Positions 37,043 through 44,997 of a stretch of DNA of 64,000 bases are shown here, in pieces. Every line of letters starts with the position of its first letter. Position 1 is the first letter of the stretch. The position numbers and the translations under genes are program-made. Under the pieces are notes generated by a model, which worked only from the letters and a program-made list of their open reading frames with translations, was not told the origin of the DNA and did not search any database. Source of the DNA: an uncultured Polycyclovorans sp. (lineage in GTDB: Bacteria > Pseudomonadota > Gammaproteobacteria > Nevskiales > Nevskiaceae); the NCBI GenBank assembly GCA_936928855.1, contig CAKZHZ010000069.1, forward strand, positions 12,348 through 76,347, in the 5' to 3' direction.

Positions 37043-37474
37043 TCAGCGCGTGCGGGGGCACAGCTCGGTGGTGCGGAAGAAGTAGGCGATTTCCACCGCC
37101 GCGTTCTCGAGGCTGTCGGAGCCATGCACAGCATTTTCGTCGATGCTGTCGGCGAAATCGGCGCGGATGGTACCCGGCTCGGCCTTCTTCGGATCGGTGG
37201 CGCCCATGATGTCACGGTGCGCAGCGACGGCGTTTTCGCCTTCCAGCACCGACACGACCACCGGGCCGCTGACCATGAAACGGACCAGATCGCCGAAGAA
37301 GGGGCGTTCACGGTGCACCGCGTAGAAGCCTTCGGCTTCCGTCTGGGTCAGATGCGTCATGCGGCTGGCGACGATCTTGAGGCCGGCTTTTTCAAAGCGG
37401 GCGTAGATATCGCCCACATGGTTCTTGGCGACGGCATCCGGCTTGATGATCGACAGGGTACGTTCGACAGCCAC
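37043..37474 (-). CDS. ndk: Nucleoside diphosphate kinase
   Basis: This enzyme balances NTP pools by phosphate transfer through a His intermediate. It has 143 residues: [12 protein letters not shown] at the N-terminus, [12 protein letters not shown], and the active-site His in NAVHGSDS (about 118). The GTG start at 37474 has a GAGGAG ribosome site 7 bases upstream. ndk directly before rlmN matches the P. aeruginosa order I recall. Confidence 0.97.
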   Translation of the reverse strand: MAVERTLSIIKPDAVAKNHVGDIYARFEKAGLKIVASRMTHLTQTEAEGFYAVHRERPFFGDLVRFMVSGPVVVSVLEGENAVAAHRDIMGATDPKKAEPGTIRADFADSIDENAVHGSDSLENAAVEIAYFFRTTELCPRTR

Positions 37475-37496
37475 GGTTCAACTCCTCGGGTCGGAA

Positions 37497-37534
37497 GGGC
37501 GCGAACGCCCGATGAAAGAAAGCCCGGAAGTATA
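37497..37534 (-). promoter_or_regulatory. ndk leader: -10-like box and UUCG-capped hairpin
   Basis: On the minus strand TATACT (37534-37529) is a good -10, without a clear -35. It is followed by GGGCG-TTCG-CGCCC (37510-37497), a stable tetraloop hairpin just before the ndk ribosome site. It could start ndk transcription separately from the isc-like genes. Confidence 0.35.
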
Positions 37535-37571
37535 CATCGGCCAGACGACAGCCGACCGCGCCGCCCGGCGG

Positions 37572-37904
37572 TCAGACCGCGAAACTTTCGCCGCAGCCGC
37601 AGGTTCCCGTCACATTCGGGTTGACGAACTTGAAACTCTCGTTCAGGCCCTGCCGCTGAAAATCGACCGTGATGCCCTCAAGCTGCGGCAGATGCTGCTT
37701 CGCCACCACGACCTTGGCCGCATGTTGCTCGAATACCAGGTCGTCATCGCCGACCTGATCGGCATAGTCGAGGGTGTAGGCGAAGCCCGAGCATCCGGAA
37801 CGCTTCACGCCCACGCGAAGCCCCATGCCATGCCCGCGCGTGGCGAGCTGGTCACGGATACGGCGGGCAGCGGATTCAGTCAGTTGTACCGTCATGTCAC
37901 TCAT
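37572..37904 (-). CDS. iscA: Iron-sulfur cluster assembly protein IscA
   Basis: This 110-residue A-type carrier has all three ligand cysteines: Cys38 in SGCSGFAY and Cys102/Cys104 in GTCGCGESF. FKFVNPNV before the CxC is IscA-like rather than ErpA- or SufA-like. The ATG at 37904 overlaps the end of the IscU-like gene by 8 bases; a second ATG at 37895 is possible. The longer open frame to 37982 lies inside the IscU-like gene. It is followed by ndk rather than hscB. Confidence 0.88.
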   Translation of the reverse strand: MSDMTVQLTESAARRIRDQLATRGHGMGLRVGVKRSGCSGFAYTLDYADQVGDDDLVFEQHAAKVVVAKQHLPQLEGITVDFQRQGLNESFKFVNPNVTGTCGCGESFAV

Positions 37905-38280
37905 CCTGCGCGGTGCGCCCCAGGGCAGCCACCACATCGTCAGCCATGACCCAACAGTGGGCCTTGTCATCCCCGATTTCAAGCGCGGCGCGGCAGACGG
38001 CGCCCCAATCGCCCCGCAGGTCGTCGATCCGCCGGCCCGGCAACACCTCTGTCAGCCACTGACCGACCGCCAGCGTGACCGGGCAGCCCAGCGCCTGAAA
38101 CCGGGTCTCCGCGATGCATCCGGCCTGCAACCGAACCCACAGCCGCAACCGCGCCCGGCTGGCCGGGCTGCGCACGTCGACATGCCGGACCGTGTCACCG
38201 TCGAGGACCCCAACGCCCTCGGGAGCAGCAAAGCGGGCCCACACCGGCTCCGAGTAGGCAAAGACATTGGCCAGACTCAT
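37897..38280 (-). CDS. IscU/NifU-N-like scaffold protein lacking the first ligand cysteine
   Basis: This 127-residue protein aligns with IscU: GCIAETRFQALGCPV (54-68) resembles IscU around its second cysteine, and AHCWVMADDVVAAL (107-120) matches the HCSILAEDAI region. Cys66, His108 and Cys109 are kept. The first IscU cysteine (CGDVMKLQ region) is gone: this part reads SPASRARLRLWV. Extra cysteines occur at 55 and 96. The start overlaps the desulfurase stop by 4 bases. It may be a divergent scaffold or a sulfur acceptor; its ability to build [2Fe-2S] is doubtful. Confidence 0.75.
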   Translation of the reverse strand: MSLANVFAYSEPVWARFAAPEGVGVLDGDTVRHVDVRSPASRARLRLWVRLQAGCIAETRFQALGCPVTLAVGQWLTEVLPGRRIDDLRGDWGAVCRAALEIGDDKAHCWVMADDVVAALGRTAQDE

Positions 38281-39419
38281 GGCGCCCAGTCCCGCAGGGT
38301 GGAGACGGCCTCGACCATTCTCTGGGCGGCGGCATCGACCTGCACGGCCGTGCTGTCGTAGCCCAGCGAGCACCGCAGCGAGGCGTCGGCCAGCGCATCG
38401 TCGTGCCCCAGCGCCCGCAGAACAAACGAGGGCTCGCGGGTTGCCGAGGAACAGGCCGAGCCGCTGGACACAGCCAGATCGGGCAAACGCGCGCGCAGGC
38501 TCTCGCCGTCCACCCCGTCAAAACTGAGATTGAGGATATGCGGTGCCAGCGGCGGACGACCGTTGCGCTGAATGCCCGGCAGCCGCTCACTCAGGCGGTC
38601 CCACAGCCGCTCGCGGAGTGCCGCGACGCGCATCGACGCCGCCAGACGCTGCGCCTGCACCCGCGCCGCCGCTGCCCCGAACCCGACAATCTGATGCGTC
38701 GGCAGCGTCCCGGAGCGCATGCCCTGCTCCTGCCCGCCACCATGGATCTGCGGCGCCAGCCGCGCCCGTGGGCGTCGGCAGACGTACAGGGCACCGATCC
38801 CCTTGGGACCGTAGAGCTTGTGCGCCGACAGCGACAGCAGGTCCACCGGCAGCACCGACAGGTCAATCGGCAACCAGGCCGCCGCCTGCGCGGCATCCAC
38901 ATGGAACAACACTCCCCGTTCGCGCAGACGCGGCGCCAGGGCCTCGATCGGATTGACCACCCCGATCTCGTTGTTCACCCACATCAGACTGACCAGTACC
39001 GTATCCGGCGTCAGCGCCGCCAGCACCTGCTCCGGCGTCACGTGTCCACCCGCGTCGGGCGTCAGCAAGGTCACCCGATGACCCTGCCGCTCCAGCCAGC
39101 GCAGAGTGTCGAGGGTGGCCTTGTGCTCCACCCGGCTGCTGACGATGTGGCCCCGCGCCACCCCGCGAAACTCCAATGCCCCCTTCAGTGCCAGGTTGAT
39201 CGACTCGGTGGCCCCGCTGGTCCAGATGATGTCGGCCGCTGCCGCCCCGACCAGCGATGCCACCTGGGCGCGGGCCGTTTCCACCGCCGCACGCGCCTGC
39301 CGCCCACCGGCATGATCCGACGCCGGATTGTCGTGCGAGGTCTGCAGCCAGGGCAGCATGGCCGCCAGAGCTTCGGGCGCCAGCGGCGTGGTCGCGGCAT
39401 GGTCGAGCGGGATGATCAT
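38277..39419 (-). CDS. Cysteine desulfurase, IscS-like
   Basis: This 380-residue PLP enzyme mobilises sulfur from cysteine. The PLP lysine is in SAHKLYGPKG (about 204), and the persulfide Cys is in VSSGSACSSATREPSFVLRA (about 330), closest to the IscS form [21 protein letters not shown]. It is the second of two adjacent cysteine desulfurase genes. It is short for IscS (404 in E. coli) and lacks part of the C-terminal tail that binds IscU. It overlaps both neighbours by 4 bases. Confidence 0.93.
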   Translation of the reverse strand: MIIPLDHAATTPLAPEALAAMLPWLQTSHDNPASDHAGGRQARAAVETARAQVASLVGAAAADIIWTSGATESINLALKGALEFRGVARGHIVSSRVEHKATLDTLRWLERQGHRVTLLTPDAGGHVTPEQVLAALTPDTVLVSLMWVNNEIGVVNPIEALAPRLRERGVLFHVDAAQAAAWLPIDLSVLPVDLLSLSAHKLYGPKGIGALYVCRRPRARLAPQIHGGGQEQGMRSGTLPTHQIVGFGAAAARVQAQRLAASMRVAALRERLWDRLSERLPGIQRNGRPPLAPHILNLSFDGVDGESLRARLPDLAVSSGSACSSATREPSFVLRALGHDDALADASLRCSLGYDSTAVQVDAAAQRMVEAVSTLRDWAP

Positions 39420-40534
39420 GGCGCGGCCACCTGCTTCAGCGCGGCGACAAACGCTGCCACCTCGGCTTCGGTATTGGCTTCGCCCAGACTCACCCGCACG
39501 GCTCCGAACGCGGTATCGGGGTCAATCCCCATGGCCAGGAGCACATGGCTGGGTTCACCGCTGCCACTGGCGCAGGCCGATCCGCTGGAAACGCAGAAGC
39601 CCGCACGATCCAGCCGCATCAGCAGCGCTTCCCCTTCCCAGCCGGCCAGTCGGAACTGCACGGTATTGGGCAAGCGGGGGGCGTCGGCAGCAAAGAGCTC
39701 AACGCCCGGCACGCTGCGCAGCCCTGCCTCCAGCACGCTCCGTAGCGCCAACAGGTGCCGGCTACGTTGCTCCAGCCGCTCGACCGCCAGATCCGCAGCG
39801 GCGCCGAAACCGACAATCGCCGGCACATTGAGCGTCCCGCCCCGCAGCCCATCTTCCTGAGCGCCCCCCCGCTGTTGGGGCTGCAGATCCACCGGAGCCA
39901 CGCGCACCAGGGCGCCAATGCCCTTCGGCCCATACAGCTTGTGACTGGACAGGGAGAGCAGGTCAGCCCCCAGTGTTCCCACATCCAGGGCCAGCTTGCC
40001 GGCCGCCTGCACGGCATCGACATGCAGCAGCGCGCCCGCCGCATGCACACGCGCGGCGATGGCCGGGATGTCATGCAGCACGCCGGTTTCATTGTTGGCC
40101 CGCATCAGGGACACCAGCACGGTGGGCGTGGCGAGCACCGCTTCCAGGGCAGCGAAATCAAGGCTGCCCTGGCGATCCACCGGGAGGACCTGGATATCAA
40201 CGCCCCAGGCCCGCAGCGCCTCGGCCGCCTCCATCACCGCCGGATGTTCGGTGCTGCCATAGGCCAACCGCGCGGCACGCCCGGGTGTCAGCACTCCCTT
40301 GAGCGCCAGATTGTTGGCCTCGGTTCCGCCAGACGTCCAGATGACATCGCGCGGCTGCCCTCCCACCAGGCTGGCTACCGATAGCCGGGCCTGTTCGACG
40401 GCATCCCGTGCGGCACGTCCCAACCGGTGCAGCGACGAGGCGTTGGCGTAGGGCCCCCGCAGATACGGCAGCATCGCCTCCAGCACCTCCGGCGCCAAGG
40501 GCGTGGTGGCGTTGTGATCGAAGTACACCGCCAC
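39416..40534 (-). CDS. Cysteine desulfurase, NifS-like (tandem paralogue)
   Basis: This 372-residue enzyme is paralogous to the next gene on this strand. The N-terminus VYFDHNATTPLAPEVLEAML, the PLP lysine in SSHKLYGPKG (about 203) and the persulfide Cys in CVSSGSACASGSGEPSHVLL (about 325) are intact. The start is a GTG at 40534, 5 bases after the cysE stop. The two desulfurases differ across most of their length, so the duplication is old. Which one serves the scaffold protein cannot be told. Confidence 0.92.
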   Translation of the reverse strand: MAVYFDHNATTPLAPEVLEAMLPYLRGPYANASSLHRLGRAARDAVEQARLSVASLVGGQPRDVIWTSGGTEANNLALKGVLTPGRAARLAYGSTEHPAVMEAAEALRAWGVDIQVLPVDRQGSLDFAALEAVLATPTVLVSLMRANNETGVLHDIPAIAARVHAAGALLHVDAVQAAGKLALDVGTLGADLLSLSSHKLYGPKGIGALVRVAPVDLQPQQRGGAQEDGLRGGTLNVPAIVGFGAAADLAVERLEQRSRHLLALRSVLEAGLRSVPGVELFAADAPRLPNTVQFRLAGWEGEALLMRLDRAGFCVSSGSACASGSGEPSHVLLAMGIDPDTAFGAVRVSLGEANTEAEVAAFVAALKQVAAP

Positions 40535-40539
40535 CGGCG

Positions 40540-41307
40540 TCAGTCCTTGTCGGCGTCCGCCGCATCACGGCAGAACGCCGGCACTTCCAGCGCGTCCAGC
40601 GGCGCCTCGTTCACCCGCACGTCGTGGGCTCGCAGGGCCTCGCAGATGCGGTGCAGCTGCGCATCCTGCTCCTGGATGTGGGTCAGCATCCGCGACAGCG
40701 TCTGGGCCACCGGGTCGGGCATGTCGCGGGACAGACCGTAGGCGTCGAAGCCAAGCGACTGGGCGAGCGCCGTATGGGCCTCGGAAGGCGCCTGCGCCTC
40801 TTGCACGATACGACCGGGAATCCCCACGGCGGTCGCCCCGGCGGGCACCGTCTTGACCACCACCGAGTTCGAACCGACCCGGGCCCCGGCGCCGATCTCG
40901 ATCGGGCCGAGCACCTTGGCACCGGCGCCGATCACGACGCCGTCACCCAGCGTCGGATGACGCTTGCCACTGTTCCAGCTGACGCCGCCCAGGGTCACGC
41001 CGTGATACAGCGTCACGTCATCGCCGATCTCGGCGGTTTCGCCAATCACCACCCCCATGCCGTGGTCGATGAACAGCCGACGTCCGATGCGGGCTCCGGG
41101 GTGAATCTCGATGCCTGTCAGCCACCGCCAGAGGCCGGCGTGCCAGCGCGCCAACCAGCGCAGCCCCCGGCGCCAGAGCCAGTGGCTCAGACGGTGCGCC
41201 CAGACCGCATGCAGGCCCGGATAACAGGTCAGCACCTCCCAGGTGGTCCGGGCAGCCGGATCCCGCTGGAAAACACTGTCAATGTCGTCTCGAATGCGCT
41301 CAAACAT
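40540..41307 (-). CDS. cysE: Serine O-acetyltransferase
   Basis: This enzyme makes O-acetylserine, the cysteine precursor. It has 255 residues. The N-terminal helical domain ([20 protein letters not shown]) is followed by a left-handed beta-helix of hexapeptides with the catalytic motif [20 protein letters not shown] (about 89-108) and [13 protein letters not shown]. The ATG at 41307 fits the family start. It leads the operon with two cysteine desulfurases, so cysteine supply and use are linked. In the usual order iscR would follow; it is absent. Confidence 0.96.
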   Translation of the reverse strand: MFERIRDDIDSVFQRDPAARTTWEVLTCYPGLHAVWAHRLSHWLWRRGLRWLARWHAGLWRWLTGIEIHPGARIGRRLFIDHGMGVVIGETAEIGDDVTLYHGVTLGGVSWNSGKRHPTLGDGVVIGAGAKVLGPIEIGAGARVGSNSVVVKTVPAGATAVGIPGRIVQEAQAPSEAHTALAQSLGFDAYGLSRDMPDPVAQTLSRMLTHIQEQDAQLHRICEALRAHDVRVNEAPLDALEVPAFCRDAADADKD

Positions 41308-41362
41308 GGGCGGACCTTTCCGCAATGGACGCGTAGTGTAGTGCTTCGGCCTGAGACGCAAC

Positions 41363-41391
41363 GAAAAAGGCCCGGCACATGGCCGGGCCTT
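41363..41391 (-). terminator. Rho-independent terminator after the H-NS-like gene
   Basis: On the minus strand AAGGCCCGGC and GCCGGGCCTT pair around a 4-base loop, followed by TTTTCG. It separates the H-NS-like gene from cysE, so cysE must start from a promoter between 41308 and 41362. Confidence 0.9.
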
Positions 41392-41409
41392 CGAAAAGCT
41401 GCAACGCGT

Positions 41410-41709
41410 TCAGCCGATCAGGAAGCTGTCGCGCGACTTGCCGGCGGCTTCAGCCTCGGCCAACCAGCGCGGCAGTCGCCCGCGTCCGGACCAGGTTTCA
41501 CCCGATGCCGGATCCCGATACTTCGGCGCCACCTTGGACTTCTTGCCACCGCGGCCGCCGCGCCCTCCCAGATCCGCCACCGTGATGCCGTGCTGCGCCA
41601 TCTTTTCCTTGATCTCATTGATCACGGTCTGGAGCTCAGCGCGCCGCACCGATTCGGCTTCCTGCTTGAGTTGTTCGATTTGCTGCAAAAGATCCTGATA
41701 ACGGGCCAT
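41410..41709 (-). CDS. H-NS family nucleoid protein (HvrA/BpH3-like)
   Basis: This 99-residue protein has an N-terminal coiled-coil oligomerisation segment (about 5-45), a Gly/Lys-rich linker (GGRGGRGGKKSK) and the C-terminal DNA-binding motif YRDPASGETWSGRGRLPRWL (about 63-82). Such proteins silence AT-rich DNA. The ATG at 41709 is chosen; the frame also opens with a TTG six codons upstream. It is a single-gene unit with its own promoter and terminator between secF and cysE, where suhB/trmJ lie in Pseudomonas. Confidence 0.92.
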   Translation of the reverse strand: MARYQDLLQQIEQLKQEAESVRRAELQTVINEIKEKMAQHGITVADLGGRGGRGGKKSKVAPKYRDPASGETWSGRGRLPRWLAEAEAAGKSRDSFLIG

Positions 41710-41745
41710 GAAATATTCCGGAGTCAAAATGAGAAACGGGCGGCA

Positions 41746-41774
41746 ATCTTAAACAGTGAAAATAGCCGGATCAA
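41746..41774 (-). promoter_or_regulatory. Putative sigma-70 promoter of the H-NS-like gene
   Basis: On the minus strand TTGATC (41774-41769) and TAAGAT (41751-41746) are spaced 17 bases; each matches consensus at 4 of 6 positions. It lies in an AT-rich 83-base gap, about 37 bases before the ATG. Confidence 0.45.
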
Positions 41775-41792
41775 ATACTCAAGACTTTCGGA

Positions 41793-42719
41793 TCAAGGCG
41801 TATCGTCTTCTTCCTCCTGACTGGGCAGCAAATCCTCCCGGGTCACACCCAGCACCAAAACCATCGAGCTGGCGATGAAAATCGAGGAATACGTCCCGAC
41901 GATAATGCCCACGATCAAGGCGATGGAAAATCCATGGACGGCACTTCCGCCCAGGAAAAACAGGGAGGTCAGCACGAACAAGGTCGTGCCGCCGGTAACG
42001 ATCGTTCTCGCAAGCGTCTGATTGACCGAAAGATTCACCACATCGACCGTGGAAGCCCGCCGCTGGTCGATAAAGTTTTCGCGAATACGGTCATACACCA
42101 CGATGGTGTCGTTCAAGGAGTAGCCGATCAACGCCAGAATGGCCGCCAGCACGGTGAGGTCGAACTCGACACCGAACAGCGCAAACCAGCCCAAAACCAA
42201 CAGCGCGTCATGCACGGTCGCGACAATGGAGCCCACCGCAAACTTCCATTCGAAACGGAACGCCACATAAATCAGGATGCCGATAATCGCGAACAACGCC
42301 GCGAGCGCCCCGTCCGTGGCCAGCTCATCACCGACCTGTGGCCCGACGAATTCGACCCGGCGGACTTCCAGTGCGGTCCCACCGGCGGACAGCGCATCAA
42401 CCACCCGGGTGGAGATCTGATCCGCCCCATCCTCGGCATCCGGCCCGAGGCGAATCATGACGTCGGTGGAGGAGCCGAAGTACTGCACGGTGGCCCCGAC
42501 CAGACCGGCGTCGTCGAGCTGCGCCCGTACCGGATCCAGCGACACCGGCTCGGGATAGCTGACTTCGACCAGCACCCCACCGCTGAAGTCCAGCCCGAAG
42601 TTCATGCCCCGCAGGCCGACCAGCGCCAACGACACCAGCGTGGTGACCACGGCGAACACCAGCATGGGCTTGCGGATGCCCATGAAATTGATATTGGGAA
42701 CACGCGAGAGAATACGCAT
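41793..42719 (-). CDS. secF: Protein translocase subunit SecF
   Basis: This RND-type membrane subunit uses proton motive force to finish Sec export. It has 308 residues and six helices. NFGLDFSGGVLVEVSY (near 37-52), SLNDTIVVYDRIREN (near 205) and NQTLARTIVTGGTTLF are SecF signatures. It lies 11 bases after secD, and the order yajC-secD-secF is canonical. Confidence 0.97.
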   Translation of the reverse strand: MRILSRVPNINFMGIRKPMLVFAVVTTLVSLALVGLRGMNFGLDFSGGVLVEVSYPEPVSLDPVRAQLDDAGLVGATVQYFGSSTDVMIRLGPDAEDGADQISTRVVDALSAGGTALEVRRVEFVGPQVGDELATDGALAALFAIIGILIYVAFRFEWKFAVGSIVATVHDALLVLGWFALFGVEFDLTVLAAILALIGYSLNDTIVVYDRIRENFIDQRRASTVDVVNLSVNQTLARTIVTGGTTLFVLTSLFFLGGSAVHGFSIALIVGIIVGTYSSIFIASSMVLVLGVTREDLLPSQEEEDDTP

Positions 42720-42730
42720 GATTCAGCCCC

Positions 42731-44584
42731 TCAGACCGGCAGGTCGCGCAGACTGCGTCGCGCGAACAGCAGGTGGACCAGCGCCCGGCTGGCAACGATG
42801 GCGGTAAACATCGAGGTGGCAATGCCGATCGACAGCGTCACGGCAAAACCCTTGACCGGACCACTGCCCAGCGCAAACAGCACCACCGCCGCAATCAGCG
42901 TGGTGAGCTGGGAATCGGCAATGGTGAGGAAGGCGCGCCCATAACCCGACTCAATGGCCTCGTGCGGGGAGGCACCACCGGAGAGCTCCTCGCGAATCCG
43001 CTCGTAGATCAGCACGTTGGCGTCGACCGCCATCCCCAGGGTCAGCACGATGCCGGCGATCCCCGGCATGGTCAGTGTGGCCTGGATGGCGGACATCACC
43101 GCCACCAGCAACACCAGGTTCAGCACCAGGGCGACGTTCGCCACCAGGCCGAACACGTTGTAGTAGACCGCCATGAAGACCATCACCGCGATCAACCCGA
43201 TCAAGGCCGCCATCTGGCCTTGCGCGATGTTGTCCGCCCCCAGGCTGGGGCCCACCGTCCGTTCCTCGACGATCTCCACCGGCGCCGCCAGGGCGCCCGC
43301 CCGCAGCAGCAGCGAGAGGTCATGCGCCTCCTTGCTGGTGAGTCCGGTGGTCTGGAACCGCTTGCCGAACACGCCGCGGATGGTGGCGATGGAAATCACC
43401 TCCTCCACTTCGCGCTGCTCGCGCATCGGCTCGCCCTTGGCGTTGTAGTTGGTGACCACTTCACGCTCCCGGAACAGCACCGCCATCGGCTTGCCGACAT
43501 TGGCTTCGGTAAACGCGAACATGCGTTTGGCGCCCGCACCGTCGAGCGTGACGCTGACTGCTGGCTGGCCGTTCTCGTCCACCGTCGCCGAGGCGTCGAT
43601 GAGCTGGGAGCCCGCCGCGATGATCTCGCGCTTGAGCAGTACCGGCCGGTTGCCCTCGCGGGTGTAGAACAGTTCGGTCCCCGACGGCGCCAGGCCACTG
43701 GCCGCAGCGGCATAGGCATCCCCGTCTTCCACCACCGCACGGTATTCCAGGGTGGCGGTGGCGCCCAGCAGATCCTTGACCCGCGAAGGATCCTGTACTC
43801 CCGGCAGCTGCACCACGATGCGCGCGGCCCCCTGACGCTGCACCACCGGCTCCGCCACCCCCAGCTGATTGACGCGATTGCGCAGGGTGGTGAGGTTCTG
43901 ACGTACCGCGAAGTCCACCAACCGCTTGGCCTCCTCCTCCGACAGCCTTGCCGTCAACACCAGAGGGTCGTCCTGACCGGGGCTCAGCGCCAACTCCGGA
44001 AACTCGGATGACAGAGCCGCCTGCGCCGCCGCCGCACGTGCACTGTCGGGGAACTCCAGGCGGACACTGTCACCCTCTGCACGACGCCCGCTGTAGCGGA
44101 TGTTCTCCCGCCGCAGAAAGGCCGGCAGGTCGTTGAGGTAGCGTTCCTGGGCCCGCACAAAGATGTCGTCGACGTCCACCTCAAGCAGGAAGTGCACGCC
44201 GCCACGAAGGTCCAGGCCCAGATTCATTGGCTTCGCGCCCAGGCCCTGCAGCCAGGCCGGCGTTTTCGGCACCAGGTTGAGGGCCACTCCGTAGCCCCGG
44301 CCCAGCGCCGGTCGCAGCAGGTCCGCCGCCTCCAGCTGGTCATCCGCCGATCCGAATCGCACCACCCACTGCGCACCTTCCAGACGGCTCGACAGCGGTG
44401 TGATGCCTTCCGCCGACAACGCGGCCTCGATCGGAGCGGCAACGGACTCGGGGGGCGGACTGCCGTCGTCGCGCACGATCTGTACGGCGGGATCGTCGCC
44501 GAAGAGGTTCGGCGCGGCATAGATCACGCCCACCAGCGCCACCAGCGCCAGCAGGACAAACTTCCAGGTGGGATAGGGCTTCAT
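42731..44584 (-). CDS. secD: Protein translocase subunit SecD
   Basis: This 617-residue partner of SecF has an N-terminal helix, a large periplasmic P1 domain (LGLDLRGGVHFLLEVD near 122-137) and a C-terminal six-helix part with GMAVDANVLIYERIREEL near 520, which holds the Asp essential for proton flow. Nothing unusual is seen. Confidence 0.97.
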   Translation of the reverse strand: MKPYPTWKFVLLALVALVGVIYAAPNLFGDDPAVQIVRDDGSPPPESVAAPIEAALSAEGITPLSSRLEGAQWVVRFGSADDQLEAADLLRPALGRGYGVALNLVPKTPAWLQGLGAKPMNLGLDLRGGVHFLLEVDVDDIFVRAQERYLNDLPAFLRRENIRYSGRRAEGDSVRLEFPDSARAAAAQAALSSEFPELALSPGQDDPLVLTARLSEEEAKRLVDFAVRQNLTTLRNRVNQLGVAEPVVQRQGAARIVVQLPGVQDPSRVKDLLGATATLEYRAVVEDGDAYAAAASGLAPSGTELFYTREGNRPVLLKREIIAAGSQLIDASATVDENGQPAVSVTLDGAGAKRMFAFTEANVGKPMAVLFREREVVTNYNAKGEPMREQREVEEVISIATIRGVFGKRFQTTGLTSKEAHDLSLLLRAGALAAPVEIVEERTVGPSLGADNIAQGQMAALIGLIAVMVFMAVYYNVFGLVANVALVLNLVLLVAVMSAIQATLTMPGIAGIVLTLGMAVDANVLIYERIREELSGGASPHEAIESGYGRAFLTIADSQLTTLIAAVVLFALGSGPVKGFAVTLSIGIATSMFTAIVASRALVHLLFARRSLRDLPV

Positions 44585-44633
44585 GCGCGAACGCAGGCGG
44601 TCTCCCGCCCGCGTGTTCCATGCAAATGAGGGG

Positions 44634-44963
44634 TTACAGCGCTTTCAGGGTGCCTTTGGGCAGCACGCTGGCAATCGCCGGCTTCTGTACCTTGATGGCG
44701 ACGTTGTCCGCCACTTCAAGGGTGACATAGGCCTCGCCGATATCGGTGACCTTGCCGGCCAACCCGCCGCTGGTGACCACCTCATCTCCCTTGGAGAGCG
44801 CACCGAGCATCTGCTTGTGCTCCTTGTTGCGCTTCATCTGTGGGCGAATCAGCATGAAATAGAACAGCACCACCAGCAGGATCAGCGGGAAGAACTGCAT
44901 CAGGGCGCTGGGCTGCGCGGCGGCTTGCTGCGCATGCGCAGCCGGGATCAACCAGTCGAACAC
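44634..44963 (-). CDS. yajC: Preprotein translocase subunit YajC
   Basis: This 109-residue SecDF accessory subunit has a single transmembrane helix (FFPLILLVVLFYFMLIRPQMKR, about 26-47, as FFPLILLVVLFYFML then IRPQMKR) and a small cytoplasmic domain (GDEVVTSGGLAGKV). The GTG at 44963 has a GGAG ribosome site at good distance; the longer open frame upstream lies in the patatin gene. tgt and queA, its usual upstream neighbours, are absent. Confidence 0.94.
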   Translation of the reverse strand: MFDWLIPAAHAQQAAAQPSALMQFFPLILLVVLFYFMLIRPQMKRNKEHKQMLGALSKGDEVVTSGGLAGKVTDIGEAYVTLEVADNVAIKVQKPAIASVLPKGTLKAL

Positions 44964-44997
44964 CGTTAACTCCGTCAAGGATCGGGACAGCGCGGGA

